Positions 37,544 to 46,125 are shown, counted from the first letter of the stretch. The stretch is DNA of 64,000 bases from a candidate division Zixibacteria bacterium HGW-Zixibacteria-1 (GCA_002838945.1 PGXB01000012.1:1-64000); one strand, 5' to 3'. Numbers and translations are program-made. The notes: generated by a model not told the origin, from the letters alone.

Positions 37544-38474
37544 TAGTCACCCCTCCCCCCGGCTTAAGTTCCTCGGGATTGACTTTGGCAACCGAGATAA
37601 AAATATTATAAAGCGACGGTTCAACGATCTCGAAGCGCTTGACATATACTTTTTCCGACAGCCGCCTTAAAATCAACTGGGTATCGGCCTTGTCGCCCAG
37701 CTTAAGTTCGATATAATTATTAAACTCGGTGATCGAATCGACGCCGGGGATTTCTCTGGCAAAGGCACCGTCACCTTCGATATCGACCTGAATACTGTCG
37801 GTGCCAAAGCGCGCTTTGACATCGGTCAGGCTGCCGTCCAGGACCTTCTTTCCCCGGTTTATCAGGCAAATAAAGTCGCATAGTTTCTCGGCCTGCTCCA
37901 TAACGTGTGTCGAAAACAAAATGGTAGTGCCGCGCCGTTTTTCCTCAAGCAAGATGTCCTTTATAAGCTCGATGTTGATCGGATCGAGTCCCGAAAACAA
38001 TTCGTCGAGAATAATCAGTTTCGGCTTGTGGATCATGGTGGTGACGAATTGAAGTTTCTGCTGCATACCTTTGGAGAGTTCCTCGACATTTCGCAAGCGG
38101 TATTCATGCAGTGACATTCGTTTCAACCAGGGATCGATTTCGGGCAAAATGTTTTTCCGGCTGACGCCCTTGAGTTCGCCAAAAAAAACAATAACCTCTT
38201 CCAGCTTCATTTTCTTATAAAGACCGCGTTCTTCCGGCAGATAACCGACATAATTCTTGAAGTCACTGCCCGGTTTCTTGCCGTCGATCAGGATATTACC
38301 GGAATCGGGCGCAATGATATCCATAATCATGCGAATGGTTGTCGTTTTGCCGGCCCCATTGGGGCCGATAATGCCGTAAATCGCGCCCTTAGGCACGGTC
38401 AAGCTCAGATTGTCAACCGCGACCTTGCCTTCATAGGCCTTGCGGATATTCTGTATTTCAAGATACTTTTCCAT
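37536..38474 (-). CDS. ABC transporter ATP-binding protein
   Basis: A 312-residue ABC ATPase. Walker A is GPNGAGKTT (about 37-45), the signature is LSKGMQQK and Walker B is LIILDELFSGLD. The last 80 residues are an extra C-terminal domain typical of NatA-type partners of ABC-2 permeases. It is the first gene of a three-gene operon with the permease and the carboxypeptidase. A TTGACC/TATTAA-like promoter may lie just upstream, but it is not convincing. Confidence 0.93.
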   Translation of the reverse strand: MEKYLEIQNIRKAYEGKVAVDNLSLTVPKGAIYGIIGPNGAGKTTTIRMIMDIIAPDSGNILIDGKKPGSDFKNYVGYLPEERGLYKKMKLEEVIVFFGELKGVSRKNILPEIDPWLKRMSLHEYRLRNVEELSKGMQQKLQFVTTMIHKPKLIILDELFSGLDPINIELIKDILLEEKRRGTTILFSTHVMEQAEKLCDFICLINRGKKVLDGSLTDVKARFGTDSIQVDIEGDGAFAREIPGVDSITEFNNYIELKLGDKADTQLILRRLSEKVYVKRFEIVEPSLYNIFISVAKVNPEELKPGGGVTNE

Positions 38475-38528
38475 AACATCCTATAAACTTTCCAATTAAT
38501 AAATTTGCTTTGCCAGGTCAACAAAAAA

Positions 38529-39296
38529 CTACACTTCAAGCATTTGCATCATTTCTCGGGCATTTTTAACGGCTTGGCCAAGGTGGCAATTGTTGAAAAA
38601 AATGTACAGTTTTTTGAATTTGTCCTCACGTTTTTTGATTTTTTCTTTCCATTGCTCGAGTTCTTCTTTGGTATAATCATAATCGTAGCGTAGCGAGCCG
38701 CCCCGCCACCAGTGTTCGCTGTTGCGGCCGTGAAGCCTGATGTAGGCGGTCTCGGTGGTATTGAATAAATCGGGCGCCAGAAGCCCGGAAAGCGGAGGCT
38801 CATCGACCGCGACATAGCCGATACGGTCGCTTTTCAGGTTGTCGTACATGGTCCGGTTGACCCAGCTATTATGGCGGAATTCGACAAAGAGATTATGTTT
38901 CTCAAGCAGTTCCCGACAATATTTCAAATAATCCAGATTGGCCTGGTTGAATTTGAAGGAATATGGAAACTGCGCCAGGATGCCTTTGAGTTTGCCCGCC
39001 TCGATCATCGGTTTCAGGCATTCATCAAAGGCCTTCACGGCGGGTTCGATATTTTTTCTTTTATGGGTCAGTATATCCGGGGTCTTGACAATAAACTCGA
39101 AATCGGCCGGCGATTTCTTCTCGATATTGGCCATCACCGCCGGATGCGGAATGTGATAGTAGGTGGAATTAATCTCAACTGTCCTGAAGTGCTGAATATA
39201 ATAATCAAACATCTTTCCCTTTTGAATATCGGTCGGGTAAAATGTTCCTTTCCAGTCATCAAAGCTGTAGCCGGATGTTCCGATTTTTATGTCCAT
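38529..39296 (-). CDS. DUF72 family protein
   Basis: A 255-residue DUF72 (YecE-like) protein with a TIM-barrel-like fold. The N-terminus MDIKIGTSGYSFDDWKGTFYP and the AQFPYSFKFN, VEFRHNSWVN and LHGRNSEHWW blocks are conserved in the family. The enzymatic role is unknown. It follows the zinc-ribbon gene by 58 nt and may be read through from the membrane cluster. Confidence 0.9.
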   Translation of the reverse strand: MDIKIGTSGYSFDDWKGTFYPTDIQKGKMFDYYIQHFRTVEINSTYYHIPHPAVMANIEKKSPADFEFIVKTPDILTHKRKNIEPAVKAFDECLKPMIEAGKLKGILAQFPYSFKFNQANLDYLKYCRELLEKHNLFVEFRHNSWVNRTMYDNLKSDRIGYVAVDEPPLSGLLAPDLFNTTETAYIRLHGRNSEHWWRGGSLRYDYDYTKEELEQWKEKIKKREDKFKKLYIFFNNCHLGQAVKNAREMMQMLEV

Positions 39297-39354
39297 ATAT
39301 TTCTATTTCCGATTTGATATACCGATATACGCATAAAATATTCGACAGCTGCAA

Positions 39355-39477
39355 TCACTTCTTTTCCTTGATTTCCTGAAAACGGACCTTGCCGCATTTG
39401 GGGCAGATCCATTTCCGTCTCTTATGATAGGAGCGTTTCTGCTCAATCATCTTAGTCCGGCACCGGGGACAGGTCAT
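39355..39477 (-). CDS. 40-residue zinc-ribbon protein
   Basis: A very small protein, MTCPRC then a basic helix-like stretch and CPKCGKVRF, ending in Lys. Two CxxC pairs (C3-C6 and C25-C28) form a zinc ribbon. The start codon overlaps the stop of the six-TM gene upstream in an ATGA arrangement, so it is translationally coupled and almost certainly real. It has 11 Lys or Arg residues in 40, which fits RNA, DNA or membrane-face contact. It is the last gene of the five-gene cluster; its function is unknown. Confidence 0.75.
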   Translation of the reverse strand: MTCPRCRTKMIEQKRSYHKRRKWICPKCGKVRFQEIKEKK

Positions 39478-40085
39478 TTTATCAGGTGGAGAAAATCGGT
39501 TAAAAGAAAATCGACACGACCGATGAAGGTGGACATTCTCGACATGACGGTATATCCGAAAGTCGCCCCGAAGAAAATCATCAGGAAATATGTCCCCAGT
39601 TTGGCCGTCTTGCCCATAAAACCTTCATGCTCGCGGCTGAAATAAAAATAAGCCAGGGTCGAAATGATACCAAGAGCGACCACAAGGGCCTCGATGTTAA
39701 AGGACCCGTTTTCCATAAGGGGCATAACCGAAGCCGACATCTGCTTCAGGGTTCGGGCATAGAGCATGGCAGGAATGGCCACGCCCGCGCCGGCACCGAT
39801 CATAAGCGCAATGGGAATGCGCGACATCCAGGCGGTCTGTTTCGAGAAGCGGCTGAACATCATCAGGCCCAGAATCAAGGGAATTATCAGGATCAATCTT
39901 CCGTCGGAAAAAAGCGGAACGAGCAGCAGGTCAATTATGGTTGTCTGCCAGAAAATGACGAGGGCATAACCGATCGAGAGGCCGATCAGCCATGATTCCG
40001 CCGTTTTATAAACAGGATTATCTTTATATAAGAATGAAAATATCGCGAGAGTGAGAAGCCCTGCCACCAGCGTCCCGATGTCCAT
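39474..40085 (-). CDS. Six-transmembrane protein (cluster gene 4)
   Basis: A 203-residue protein with six predicted helices, no known family that I recognise. I placed the start at 40085 (MDIGTLVAG), immediately after the stop of the upstream gene; an upstream extension in the same frame would read through the other gene and is Arg/Ser-rich, unlike a real N-terminus. It is similar in size and layout to the six-TM protein at 40899-41516, which suggests a pair of membrane subunits in one complex. Confidence 0.8.
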   Translation of the reverse strand: MDIGTLVAGLLTLAIFSFLYKDNPVYKTAESWLIGLSIGYALVIFWQTTIIDLLLVPLFSDGRLILIIPLILGLMMFSRFSKQTAWMSRIPIALMIGAGAGVAIPAMLYARTLKQMSASVMPLMENGSFNIEALVVALGIISTLAYFYFSREHEGFMGKTAKLGTYFLMIFFGATFGYTVMSRMSTFIGRVDFLLTDFLHLIK

Positions 40086-40086
40086 T

Positions 40087-40902
40087 TTATGCCCCTCCCC
40101 TCTTGCGGCGGCCCCTGAAATAAACGACATTCCCGATAACAACCAGGACAATAATGTAGAGATGCGCCGCCGACTGCGCCAGCATGCCGCGCGTTCCGCC
40201 GCCCCGCTGATCGAGCAGATTTTCATATTCGGCCGCGCCACGCAGACCGCCGACAACGGCATAGAGTTGTTCCGATGAGAGATACGGATCATAAGATGTG
40301 ATCATGGCCGCCGTCAACCCGGCCATAACCGCCTGATTATAACGCGCCCCGGCATATTCCACCCACTGCACCGTACGATCGCCGTCGGCAATGGAAACGA
40401 TCATCGCAATTTTATCATATTTATCTACATTGTTCATGAGCGGCAGAGTATCGACAGCATTGCCCAGGTAATCCTCGGGGAAGACGCGTTTGATCGATTC
40501 GCCCATGCCGAGTATGGCCGAAATATATTGCGGTTTGAAGCCGAGAAAGACATAATCGCGGCCGTACACTTTGCCGTATTCTCCGGCTGTTTTATTCATA
40601 AGATTATAACCTATGGCGGTGCCTTCCGCGAATAATGACAGACCAACGATCTTTATATTATTTTTAAATGCATGACGCAGGAGCGCCAGGGCGATGGGTT
40701 GAATTTCCGGAAGCGACGAGGCTTCATGATCGAAGGAAAAGATGACAATCGAGGATTCCGGCAGTGTCTCTATATATTCATAAGCTTTTAGGGTCGCCGG
40801 AGACGGGACCGTTTTGAATCTGACCGTGACCAGATAGGCGGCGATTACGACAATGGCCAGTCCCGAAAATATGATCCATCTGGTGCGCAGTCGTTCCATC
40901 AT
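40087..40902 (-). CDS. Doubly anchored protein with alpha/beta domain (cluster gene 3)
   Basis: A 271-residue protein with helices at about 9-27 and 246-263 and a soluble domain between. The domain starts with a strand (SIVIFSFDHEA), followed by helix and strand alternation (NIKIVGLSLF, then YVFLGFKPQY), which looks Rossmann-like. The C-terminus after the last helix is basic (RGRRKRGG), placing it in the cytoplasm, so the domain is extracytoplasmic. It overlaps its upstream neighbour by 4 bases. I do not recognise a named family; related uncharacterised proteins in other phyla seem likely. Confidence 0.75.
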   Translation of the reverse strand: MMERLRTRWIIFSGLAIVVIAAYLVTVRFKTVPSPATLKAYEYIETLPESSIVIFSFDHEASSLPEIQPIALALLRHAFKNNIKIVGLSLFAEGTAIGYNLMNKTAGEYGKVYGRDYVFLGFKPQYISAILGMGESIKRVFPEDYLGNAVDTLPLMNNVDKYDKIAMIVSIADGDRTVQWVEYAGARYNQAVMAGLTAAMITSYDPYLSSEQLYAVVGGLRGAAEYENLLDQRGGGTRGMLAQSAAHLYIIVLVVIGNVVYFRGRRKRGGA

Positions 40903-41516
40903 TCACCCCTCAGATAGGTTCTCTCGATTCCAAGAATGACGCGCAACGCGGTCGTCATCGATCCAAGGCCGATACCGATCAGGATTGCGCGCCGGGCGGC
41001 CATCGACGGATAGCTCTGTATCCAGAATGTCACTTTGGGAAATGATTCCGAAATCATTTCGGCTATAGGAATGCGGCCAAGTAATACAATCAGGGCGGTC
41101 AGGAGCAGGATGGTAGCTGAGACCGTTCGGGCGCGGAAACCACGGTAGGATGCCGAGGCAACAAAGAAGGCCAGCAGCGAGAAGACAGTCGCCTGCATCG
41201 GGGCCAGCATGTTCTCGAAGGACCACAGGAACGGTGAACCGATTTTCGTGCCCCCGATAACGGCCAGGATCGGCATAAGGACCAAGCCAATAAGGCCGAT
41301 TGTTTTGTATGGCGATTCTTTTCCGCGACTGATGCTTTTCAGGCTGTTTTTGACAAAGGCCCCGACGCCCACAAACAAGGTAAAGGCAAAGATAATCTGC
41401 CACCATTCGAGGATATTGGTGTTGACCGACCGGGCCAGCGAATGTGACGAAAAATACTGGGCAAACATGATAACGCCGAAAACCAGGCAGACGATGAGTG
41501 GAATCTTGCTGCGCAT
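40899..41516 (-). CDS. Six-transmembrane protein (cluster gene 2)
   Basis: A 205-residue protein with six predicted helices. The start at 41516 (MRSKIPLIVC) overlaps the stop of the DUF6754-like gene in an ATGA arrangement; an in-frame start 14 codons upstream is less likely. No catalytic motif is visible. With the similar six-TM protein of gene 4 it probably forms the membrane core of the cluster's complex. Confidence 0.8.
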   Translation of the reverse strand: MRSKIPLIVCLVFGVIMFAQYFSSHSLARSVNTNILEWWQIIFAFTLFVGVGAFVKNSLKSISRGKESPYKTIGLIGLVLMPILAVIGGTKIGSPFLWSFENMLAPMQATVFSLLAFFVASASYRGFRARTVSATILLLTALIVLLGRIPIAEMISESFPKVTFWIQSYPSMAARRAILIGIGLGSMTTALRVILGIERTYLRGE

Positions 41517-42376
41517 CAGAACACCCACCAGGTTGATGACGGGTCGATGGTGGCCCAAATCATCGCTACTATTATAAATAGTGCAATCAGAATTTTTATT
41601 ATATCCTGTGCCTTGACTGATGATAAAATGGATTCATTCCCCGACAGATAGCCGGAGGCGGCAAATAATTCCTCGCCGATTAACGTGTAATCGCAGGCGA
41701 CGATGAAAAAGGCCAACTGAATGGTCGAGTCGGTTCCGGCGATCTGGATCGAACCGATGGCATTGCCGGTTTCGGCCAGGATCAGCGATTCGGCTTCGAA
41801 TGTCCCCAGGAGAAAAACCGAAGCCGGTTTTTCACGGCTGATGATACCATCCACCGCCGCGGCATAGCCGAATTGCGATGATGAAATATAGAAGATGTCT
41901 TCGGCCCTGTAACGATCCGGATGTCCGACCTTGATGCAGGCTTCTTTAACCACTTCCTGTGCCACCGCCATAATAACCGGGTCGTGGGTCGGATATATTA
42001 TCCGTGTGTCATATTCGGCGGTTTTGGTGGCTACCGATGAAAGAATATTCATCGAAGCGATGGTTGTCGGTCTCTGAATATCCCCACCCCACCCGGGTGT
42101 ATATAATATCGGGGAACCCATTTCGGTGGCCCGGCCAACCGCCTCATCGACCGCTTTCAAACCGGGGATTTCGCGAATTTTGAATTTTCTGCCGGATTTG
42201 ACCGACCATATGGCATAAAGCACTATTAAAAGCGAAAGAATCGAAAAAATAAGGGTGGAAAGGGTATTCGGATTCAGCCAGTCGCCGGTTTCGGCAATTT
42301 CGTTCGATGCCAGGGCTGGTCCGGCGAAGGCAATTATAACGGTTAAATATGATAAAATCCTTGAAAAATCGCGCAT
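41516..42376 (-). CDS. DUF6754-like membrane protein (cluster gene 1)
   Basis: A 286-residue protein. A cleavable or anchoring N-terminal hydrophobic segment (about 5-23, ending ALAS) is followed by a helix at about 40-62, then a conserved soluble domain (about 72-245) and a C-terminal helix (about 260-278). The domain begins GLKAVDEAVGRATEMG and GSPILYTPG, which I associate with the uncharacterised DUF6754 family; this assignment is from memory and moderate. The domain alternates strands and helices and has no obvious catalytic triad. It is the first gene of the tight cluster and is divergent from the sugar ABC importer. Confidence 0.7.
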   Translation of the reverse strand: MRDFSRILSYLTVIIAFAGPALASNEIAETGDWLNPNTLSTLIFSILSLLIVLYAIWSVKSGRKFKIREIPGLKAVDEAVGRATEMGSPILYTPGWGGDIQRPTTIASMNILSSVATKTAEYDTRIIYPTHDPVIMAVAQEVVKEACIKVGHPDRYRAEDIFYISSSQFGYAAAVDGIISREKPASVFLLGTFEAESLILAETGNAIGSIQIAGTDSTIQLAFFIVACDYTLIGEELFAASGYLSGNESILSSVKAQDIIKILIALFIIVAMIWATIDPSSTWWVF

Positions 42377-42424
42377 ATTCTGAGTAAATGATTATCTCAA
42401 TTCGAAATCAACAAAAAGTTTAGC

Positions 42425-42451
42425 TTGACATCAGTGTCCTCTGATTATATT
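42425..42451 (+). promoter_or_regulatory. Promoter of the sugar ABC operon, likely leaderless
   Basis: -35 TTGACA at 42425-42430, 15-bp spacer, -10 TATATT at 42446-42451. The ATG at 42461 lies 10 nt after the -10 box, exactly as in the DUF401 gene, and no Shine-Dalgarno sequence is present. Confidence 0.55.
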
Positions 42452-42460
42452 CTCGATCTT

Positions 42461-43699
42461 ATGAAAAAACATATCATCTTATCAGCCATATTATTGCTGG
42501 CGGCCGCTCTGCTATATTGCTCAGGTGACCGGCAGCAGGTGGGCCAGGTCACCCTTGAATGGTGGCAATTCTGGACCGATCCGGCTATTAAGCCGACAAT
42601 CGAGAAAATTGCGGCCGATTATGAAGCGGCCAATCCGAATGTAAAAATCAACCTGACCGATCTTACCTGGGCCGATGGCCATGAAAAAATCGTCATCGCT
42701 TTTTCGTCAGGAACCGCTCCCGATATAATCGAACTCGGGTCGGATTGGGTGGCGGAATTCTCGTCAGCCGGGCAATTGGCCGACATAACCGAAGATGTCA
42801 TTAAGGATACCGCCAATTTCCTGGGATGGTCGGCGGGTATATGGAAAGATCGGATTTATGCCCGACCCTGGATTCTGGGAACAAGGATCTTGTTCATTAA
42901 TCGGGATTTACTGCGCAAGGCCGGTTTGGGCGAGAATTATGTTCCGATCAACTGGGATCAATTGAAAGAAGTTTGTTATAAGATTGACTCGCTGGGTAAG
43001 GATATTTATGGTTTTGGCTCCAATGCGGCGGAGAAGCATCGTCTATACAAGAAATTCCTGCCGTTTTTCTGGGCGGCCGACGGGCGTATTGTCAGTCTTG
43101 ATGGAAAATATTCGGTCTTCGCCAGTGATAAAGCCTACCGCGCGCTCAAGTTTTACAAGGAATTGAGTGACAGTTGTTCGATGGTGGACACGCAGCGCCG
43201 GCTCGAGGATGCTTTTCTGGAAGGTAAAATAGGTGTAATAATTTCCGGCGACTGGCTTCTCAAGAGAATAAAGAATGAAAATATTCAGCTTGATTTTGTG
43301 ACGACGCTGATTCCCGGCCCGAAATATCCGGGTAAATCATTCGCCGGCGGCGAATATCTGGCCGTGAGCGCCGGCTCTGCAAATAAAACGGAAGCGGCTC
43401 GATTTATGGAATTTATCACCAATAAGGACAATCAACTGCTTTTCTGCAAAGCCAATTACTCGACCAATCCATCCAGCAAGGCGGCCACGACCGATACGTT
43501 TTTTACTTCGGATGTGAATTTGCAGACTTTTGTTAAGCAGATGAATATGTCGGAAATGGTGCCGGCTACGCCTCAGTGGGTGTATGTTGAGGACATAATT
43601 GAAAGAATGTTGGAAGATGTCTTGTTTAATGATGCCCCGGTCGCCGAGTCGCTTTATGAGGCCAATCATAAAATCAAAGAATTGATTTTCAAGGAATGA
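42461..43699 (+). CDS. Sugar ABC transporter substrate-binding lipoprotein
   Basis: A 412-residue family 1 extracellular solute-binding protein. A lipoprotein signal ends in LLYC at about residue 20. The mature part starts with the EWWQFWTDP strand and has the FSSGTAPDIIELGSDW and SFAGGEYLAVSAGS segments typical of the MalE/UgpB type. I chose ATG 42461 because it gives a normal signal peptide; an earlier TTG lies inside the -35 box. It overlaps the first permease gene by 4 bases. The ligand is probably an oligosaccharide or glycerol phosphodiester, which is inference. Confidence 0.92.
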   Translation: MKKHIILSAILLLAAALLYCSGDRQQVGQVTLEWWQFWTDPAIKPTIEKIAADYEAANPNVKINLTDLTWADGHEKIVIAFSSGTAPDIIELGSDWVAEFSSAGQLADITEDVIKDTANFLGWSAGIWKDRIYARPWILGTRILFINRDLLRKAGLGENYVPINWDQLKEVCYKIDSLGKDIYGFGSNAAEKHRLYKKFLPFFWAADGRIVSLDGKYSVFASDKAYRALKFYKELSDSCSMVDTQRRLEDAFLEGKIGVIISGDWLLKRIKNENIQLDFVTTLIPGPKYPGKSFAGGEYLAVSAGSANKTEAARFMEFITNKDNQLLFCKANYSTNPSSKAATTDTFFTSDVNLQTFVKQMNMSEMVPATPQWVYVEDIIERMLEDVLFNDAPVAESLYEANHKIKELIFKE

Positions 43700-44559
43700 A
43701 AAAACGCCAGTTTGCCGGATATTTGTTTGCCTCGCCATGGGTAATAACATTTCTGGTATTCTGGCTCTTTCCCCTGCTTTTTTCCTTATATCTTGGCTTT
43801 ACCGATTACAAATTACTTAAACCGACCTACAACTGGGTCGGTTTTGGTAATTTTGCCGCCCTCTTTTCGGATCAGGAATTTCTGACGGCACTGAAGAATA
43901 CCTTTATTTTTGTTGTCGGGACAATTCCATTTACAACGGTTATAGCGCTTACGTTTGCCCTCTTATTAAATAAAAACTTCCCTGGCCGGACGTTGTTCCG
44001 TTCTGCCTATTTTATGCCATCGATAACTTCAATGGTGGTCATTGCGTTGATATTTACCAATCTTTATTCCCGGGGCGGCTACATTTTTATGCTGGCCGAT
44101 ATGATCGGACTGTCGCCGCCCGAAAACGGGTTCCTGCTGTCGAACCGAACCGCTCTGTATGCGGTTATGGCCATGGATGTCTGGATGTCGGTGGGCTATT
44201 ATATGCTATTGTTTCTGGCCGGGTTAAAGTCAATACCTGAAGAACTATATGAGGCGGCCGAAGTTGCCGGAGCAGACGCCGCCAGGAAATTTTTCTCAAT
44301 AACCCTGCCCCTTCTCAAACCGGTCATGTTATTTATAATCGTTATCAATACCATCAAATCATTTCAGGTCTTTGTCGAGATTTTTGTCATGACCAAGGGA
44401 CGATATGGCAGCTCGACGGCGGTTTATTTCATTTATGACACAGGATTGAGCCGGTTCGAATTCGGATATGCATCGGCAGCCGCATATATCCTGTTTCTGA
44501 TTATTGCGGTGTTCTCATTGGCCCAGTTCGGCCTGTTGAAGCAACGGGGGATGCAATGA
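43696..44559 (+). CDS. Sugar ABC transporter permease (MalF/UgpA type)
   Basis: A 287-residue binding-protein-dependent permease with six helices. The EAA loop, which docks the ATPase, is present as EELYEAAEVAGADAARKFFSI... at about residues 180-210. It overlaps both neighbours by 4 bases. Confidence 0.93.
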   Translation: MKKRQFAGYLFASPWVITFLVFWLFPLLFSLYLGFTDYKLLKPTYNWVGFGNFAALFSDQEFLTALKNTFIFVVGTIPFTTVIALTFALLLNKNFPGRTLFRSAYFMPSITSMVVIALIFTNLYSRGGYIFMLADMIGLSPPENGFLLSNRTALYAVMAMDVWMSVGYYMLLFLAGLKSIPEELYEAAEVAGADAARKFFSITLPLLKPVMLFIIVINTIKSFQVFVEIFVMTKGRYGSSTAVYFIYDTGLSRFEFGYASAAAYILFLIIAVFSLAQFGLLKQRGMQ

Positions 44560-45359
44560 AAATAATCAAATATATCGCTCTCAGCCTGATTCTGTTGGTC
44601 ATGGTGTTTCCACTGCTGTGGATGTTTCGCGTTTCCCTTATGCCGGCCACTTCAGGGCTTGGTTTCGGCAATTTTTTGTCTTCATCGTTTACCATGTTAA
44701 TATATTATGATATTATCACTTCCGGCAATATGTTAAAGTATTTCGTTAACTCATCTATCGTGGGAGCGGCAGTTACGGCGGGAAATATATTGTTCTGTTT
44801 TATGGTCGGATATGCGCTTTCGAGGTATCGTTTTATCGGGCGGAGTTTCTGGTTTTATTCGGTTATTTTCGTTCTGATGATACCGGTTCATATAATGATA
44901 ATTCCATTATACTTATTGATTTTTAGGCTGGGACTTTACGACACTTATGCCGCCCTGATTCTGCCCTTTCTGGTCAATCCGATCGGGATATTCCTGGTCA
45001 AGCAATATATTGATACATTGCCCTCGTCAATGGAGGAAGCGGCCCGGATTGACGGCGCCGGGGAGTTCCGGATACTTTTCCGGGTGGTCATGCCGTTATG
45101 CAAGCCGGCCCTGGCTGTGCTGGCTATCCAGGTATTCTTGACCAATTGGAATTCTTTCCTCTTCCCTTTTATCCTGACCAGCTCCGAATCGGTCAGAACC
45201 CTACCGGTCGGGCTGGCGCTTTACCAGGGGCATCAGGCAATCGACTGGCCGCATCTTATGGCCGGATCATCGCTGGCGGTCATACCGGTTTTGGTTATTT
45301 TCCTTTTATTTCAGAGGCATATCATATCCGGGATAACTTCCGGCGCGATAAAACAGTAG
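44556..45359 (+). CDS. Sugar ABC transporter permease (MalG/UgpE type)
   Basis: A 267-residue second permease with six helices and an EAA loop (SSMEEAARIDGAGEFRIL) at about residues 155-172. With the preceding two genes it makes a CUT1-type importer. No ATPase gene follows, so the system must use an ATPase encoded elsewhere, as the shared MsmX-type ATPase does in Bacillus. Confidence 0.93.
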   Translation: MKIIKYIALSLILLVMVFPLLWMFRVSLMPATSGLGFGNFLSSSFTMLIYYDIITSGNMLKYFVNSSIVGAAVTAGNILFCFMVGYALSRYRFIGRSFWFYSVIFVLMIPVHIMIIPLYLLIFRLGLYDTYAALILPFLVNPIGIFLVKQYIDTLPSSMEEAARIDGAGEFRILFRVVMPLCKPALAVLAIQVFLTNWNSFLFPFILTSSESVRTLPVGLALYQGHQAIDWPHLMAGSSLAVIPVLVIFLLFQRHIISGITSGAIKQ

Positions 45360-45381
45360 GGGCCAAAATTGTTTTTTTACC

Positions 45382-45410
45382 TTGACAATAAGGGCATTTA
45401 GGGTTATATC
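45382..45410 (+). promoter_or_regulatory. Promoter of the OmpA-like lipoprotein gene
   Basis: -35 TTGACA at 45382-45387, 17-bp spacer, -10 TATATC at 45405-45410. The leader of about 40 nt contains AGGGAAAGGA before ATG 45460. Confidence 0.65.
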
Positions 45411-45459
45411 TTTGGGCAAAATTGAACTCAGGGTTAATTTTTAGGGAAAGGAATAACAG

Positions 45460-46053
45460 ATGAAGATGAAAATGATGCTTCTGTTCACATTCATAGCCCT
45501 GATGCTGATTGCAGGATGCGCCAGCAAAGGCTATGTCGATGAACAGATCGCAGCGATGCAGGCCAAGGTCGATGCCGATGTTAATTCGGTTAAGGCAAAG
45601 ACCGACATGAATGCCGAAGAAATCACCAAAGTCAAGGCGATGCAGGCTGAAGTTTCAAAGAAAGCCGACATGGCTCTCAATGAAGCCAAAGGCTTCGAAA
45701 ATTATCAAGTGATCTGGGAAGGTGTTGTCAATTTTGATTTCGACAACTTTGATCTGACCCAGATGGCCAAGGATAATCTTTCCGGTCTTGGACAGAAGAT
45801 GGGTGACTATCCGCGTTCACTTCTTGAAGTTGCCGGCCACACCGACAAATCAGGTTCGGCCAGCTATAATATGACCCTCGGTATGAAGAGAGGCGAAGCG
45901 GTAAAGCAGTACCTTGCCGATCAGTATGGCGTTGCGCTTTATCGCATGTTCTCAGTCTCATATGGCGAAGCAAAACCGGTGGCGATGCCGGATCAGAAGA
46001 ATGCTGCTTCGCAGAATCGCCGCGTTGTCCTGAAACTCTGGGGCAAATTGTAA
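45460..46053 (+). CDS. OmpA-family (Pal-like) lipoprotein
   Basis: A 197-residue peptidoglycan-associated lipoprotein. The lipobox LIAGC ends at C20. A heptad-rich, Ala/Lys coiled coil (about 25-78) separates the lipid anchor from the OmpA C-terminal domain (about 85-197), which has GHTDKSGS and the LGMKRGEAVKQYL peptidoglycan-binding helix. It tethers the outer membrane to the cell wall. It has its own promoter and a strong terminator; no TolAB genes are near, so a Lpp-like structural role is equally likely. Confidence 0.9.
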   Translation: MKMKMMLLFTFIALMLIAGCASKGYVDEQIAAMQAKVDADVNSVKAKTDMNAEEITKVKAMQAEVSKKADMALNEAKGFENYQVIWEGVVNFDFDNFDLTQMAKDNLSGLGQKMGDYPRSLLEVAGHTDKSGSASYNMTLGMKRGEAVKQYLADQYGVALYRMFSVSYGEAKPVAMPDQKNAASQNRRVVLKLWGKL

Positions 46054-46077
46054 TCTTCTCGGGAGAATGATTTTTGA

Positions 46078-46108
46078 AACGGGGTGAGAAATCACCCCGT
46101 TTTTTTTA
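46078..46108 (+). terminator. Strong rho-independent terminator
   Basis: A 10-bp stem (46078-46087 with 46092-46101, core ACGGGGTGA) with a GAAA tetraloop is followed by a run of T. It closes the OmpA-like gene and sits just before the end of the convergent gene at 46126. Confidence 0.92.
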
Positions 46109-46125
46109 TGTCCAGACAGCATCAA

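Noticed and set aside
40086-40292. N-terminal extension of the six-TM protein ending at 39474
   Set aside because: The extra 69 residues run in another frame of the upstream gene, are rich in Arg/Ser, and have no hydrophobic start; the Met at 40085 is natural.
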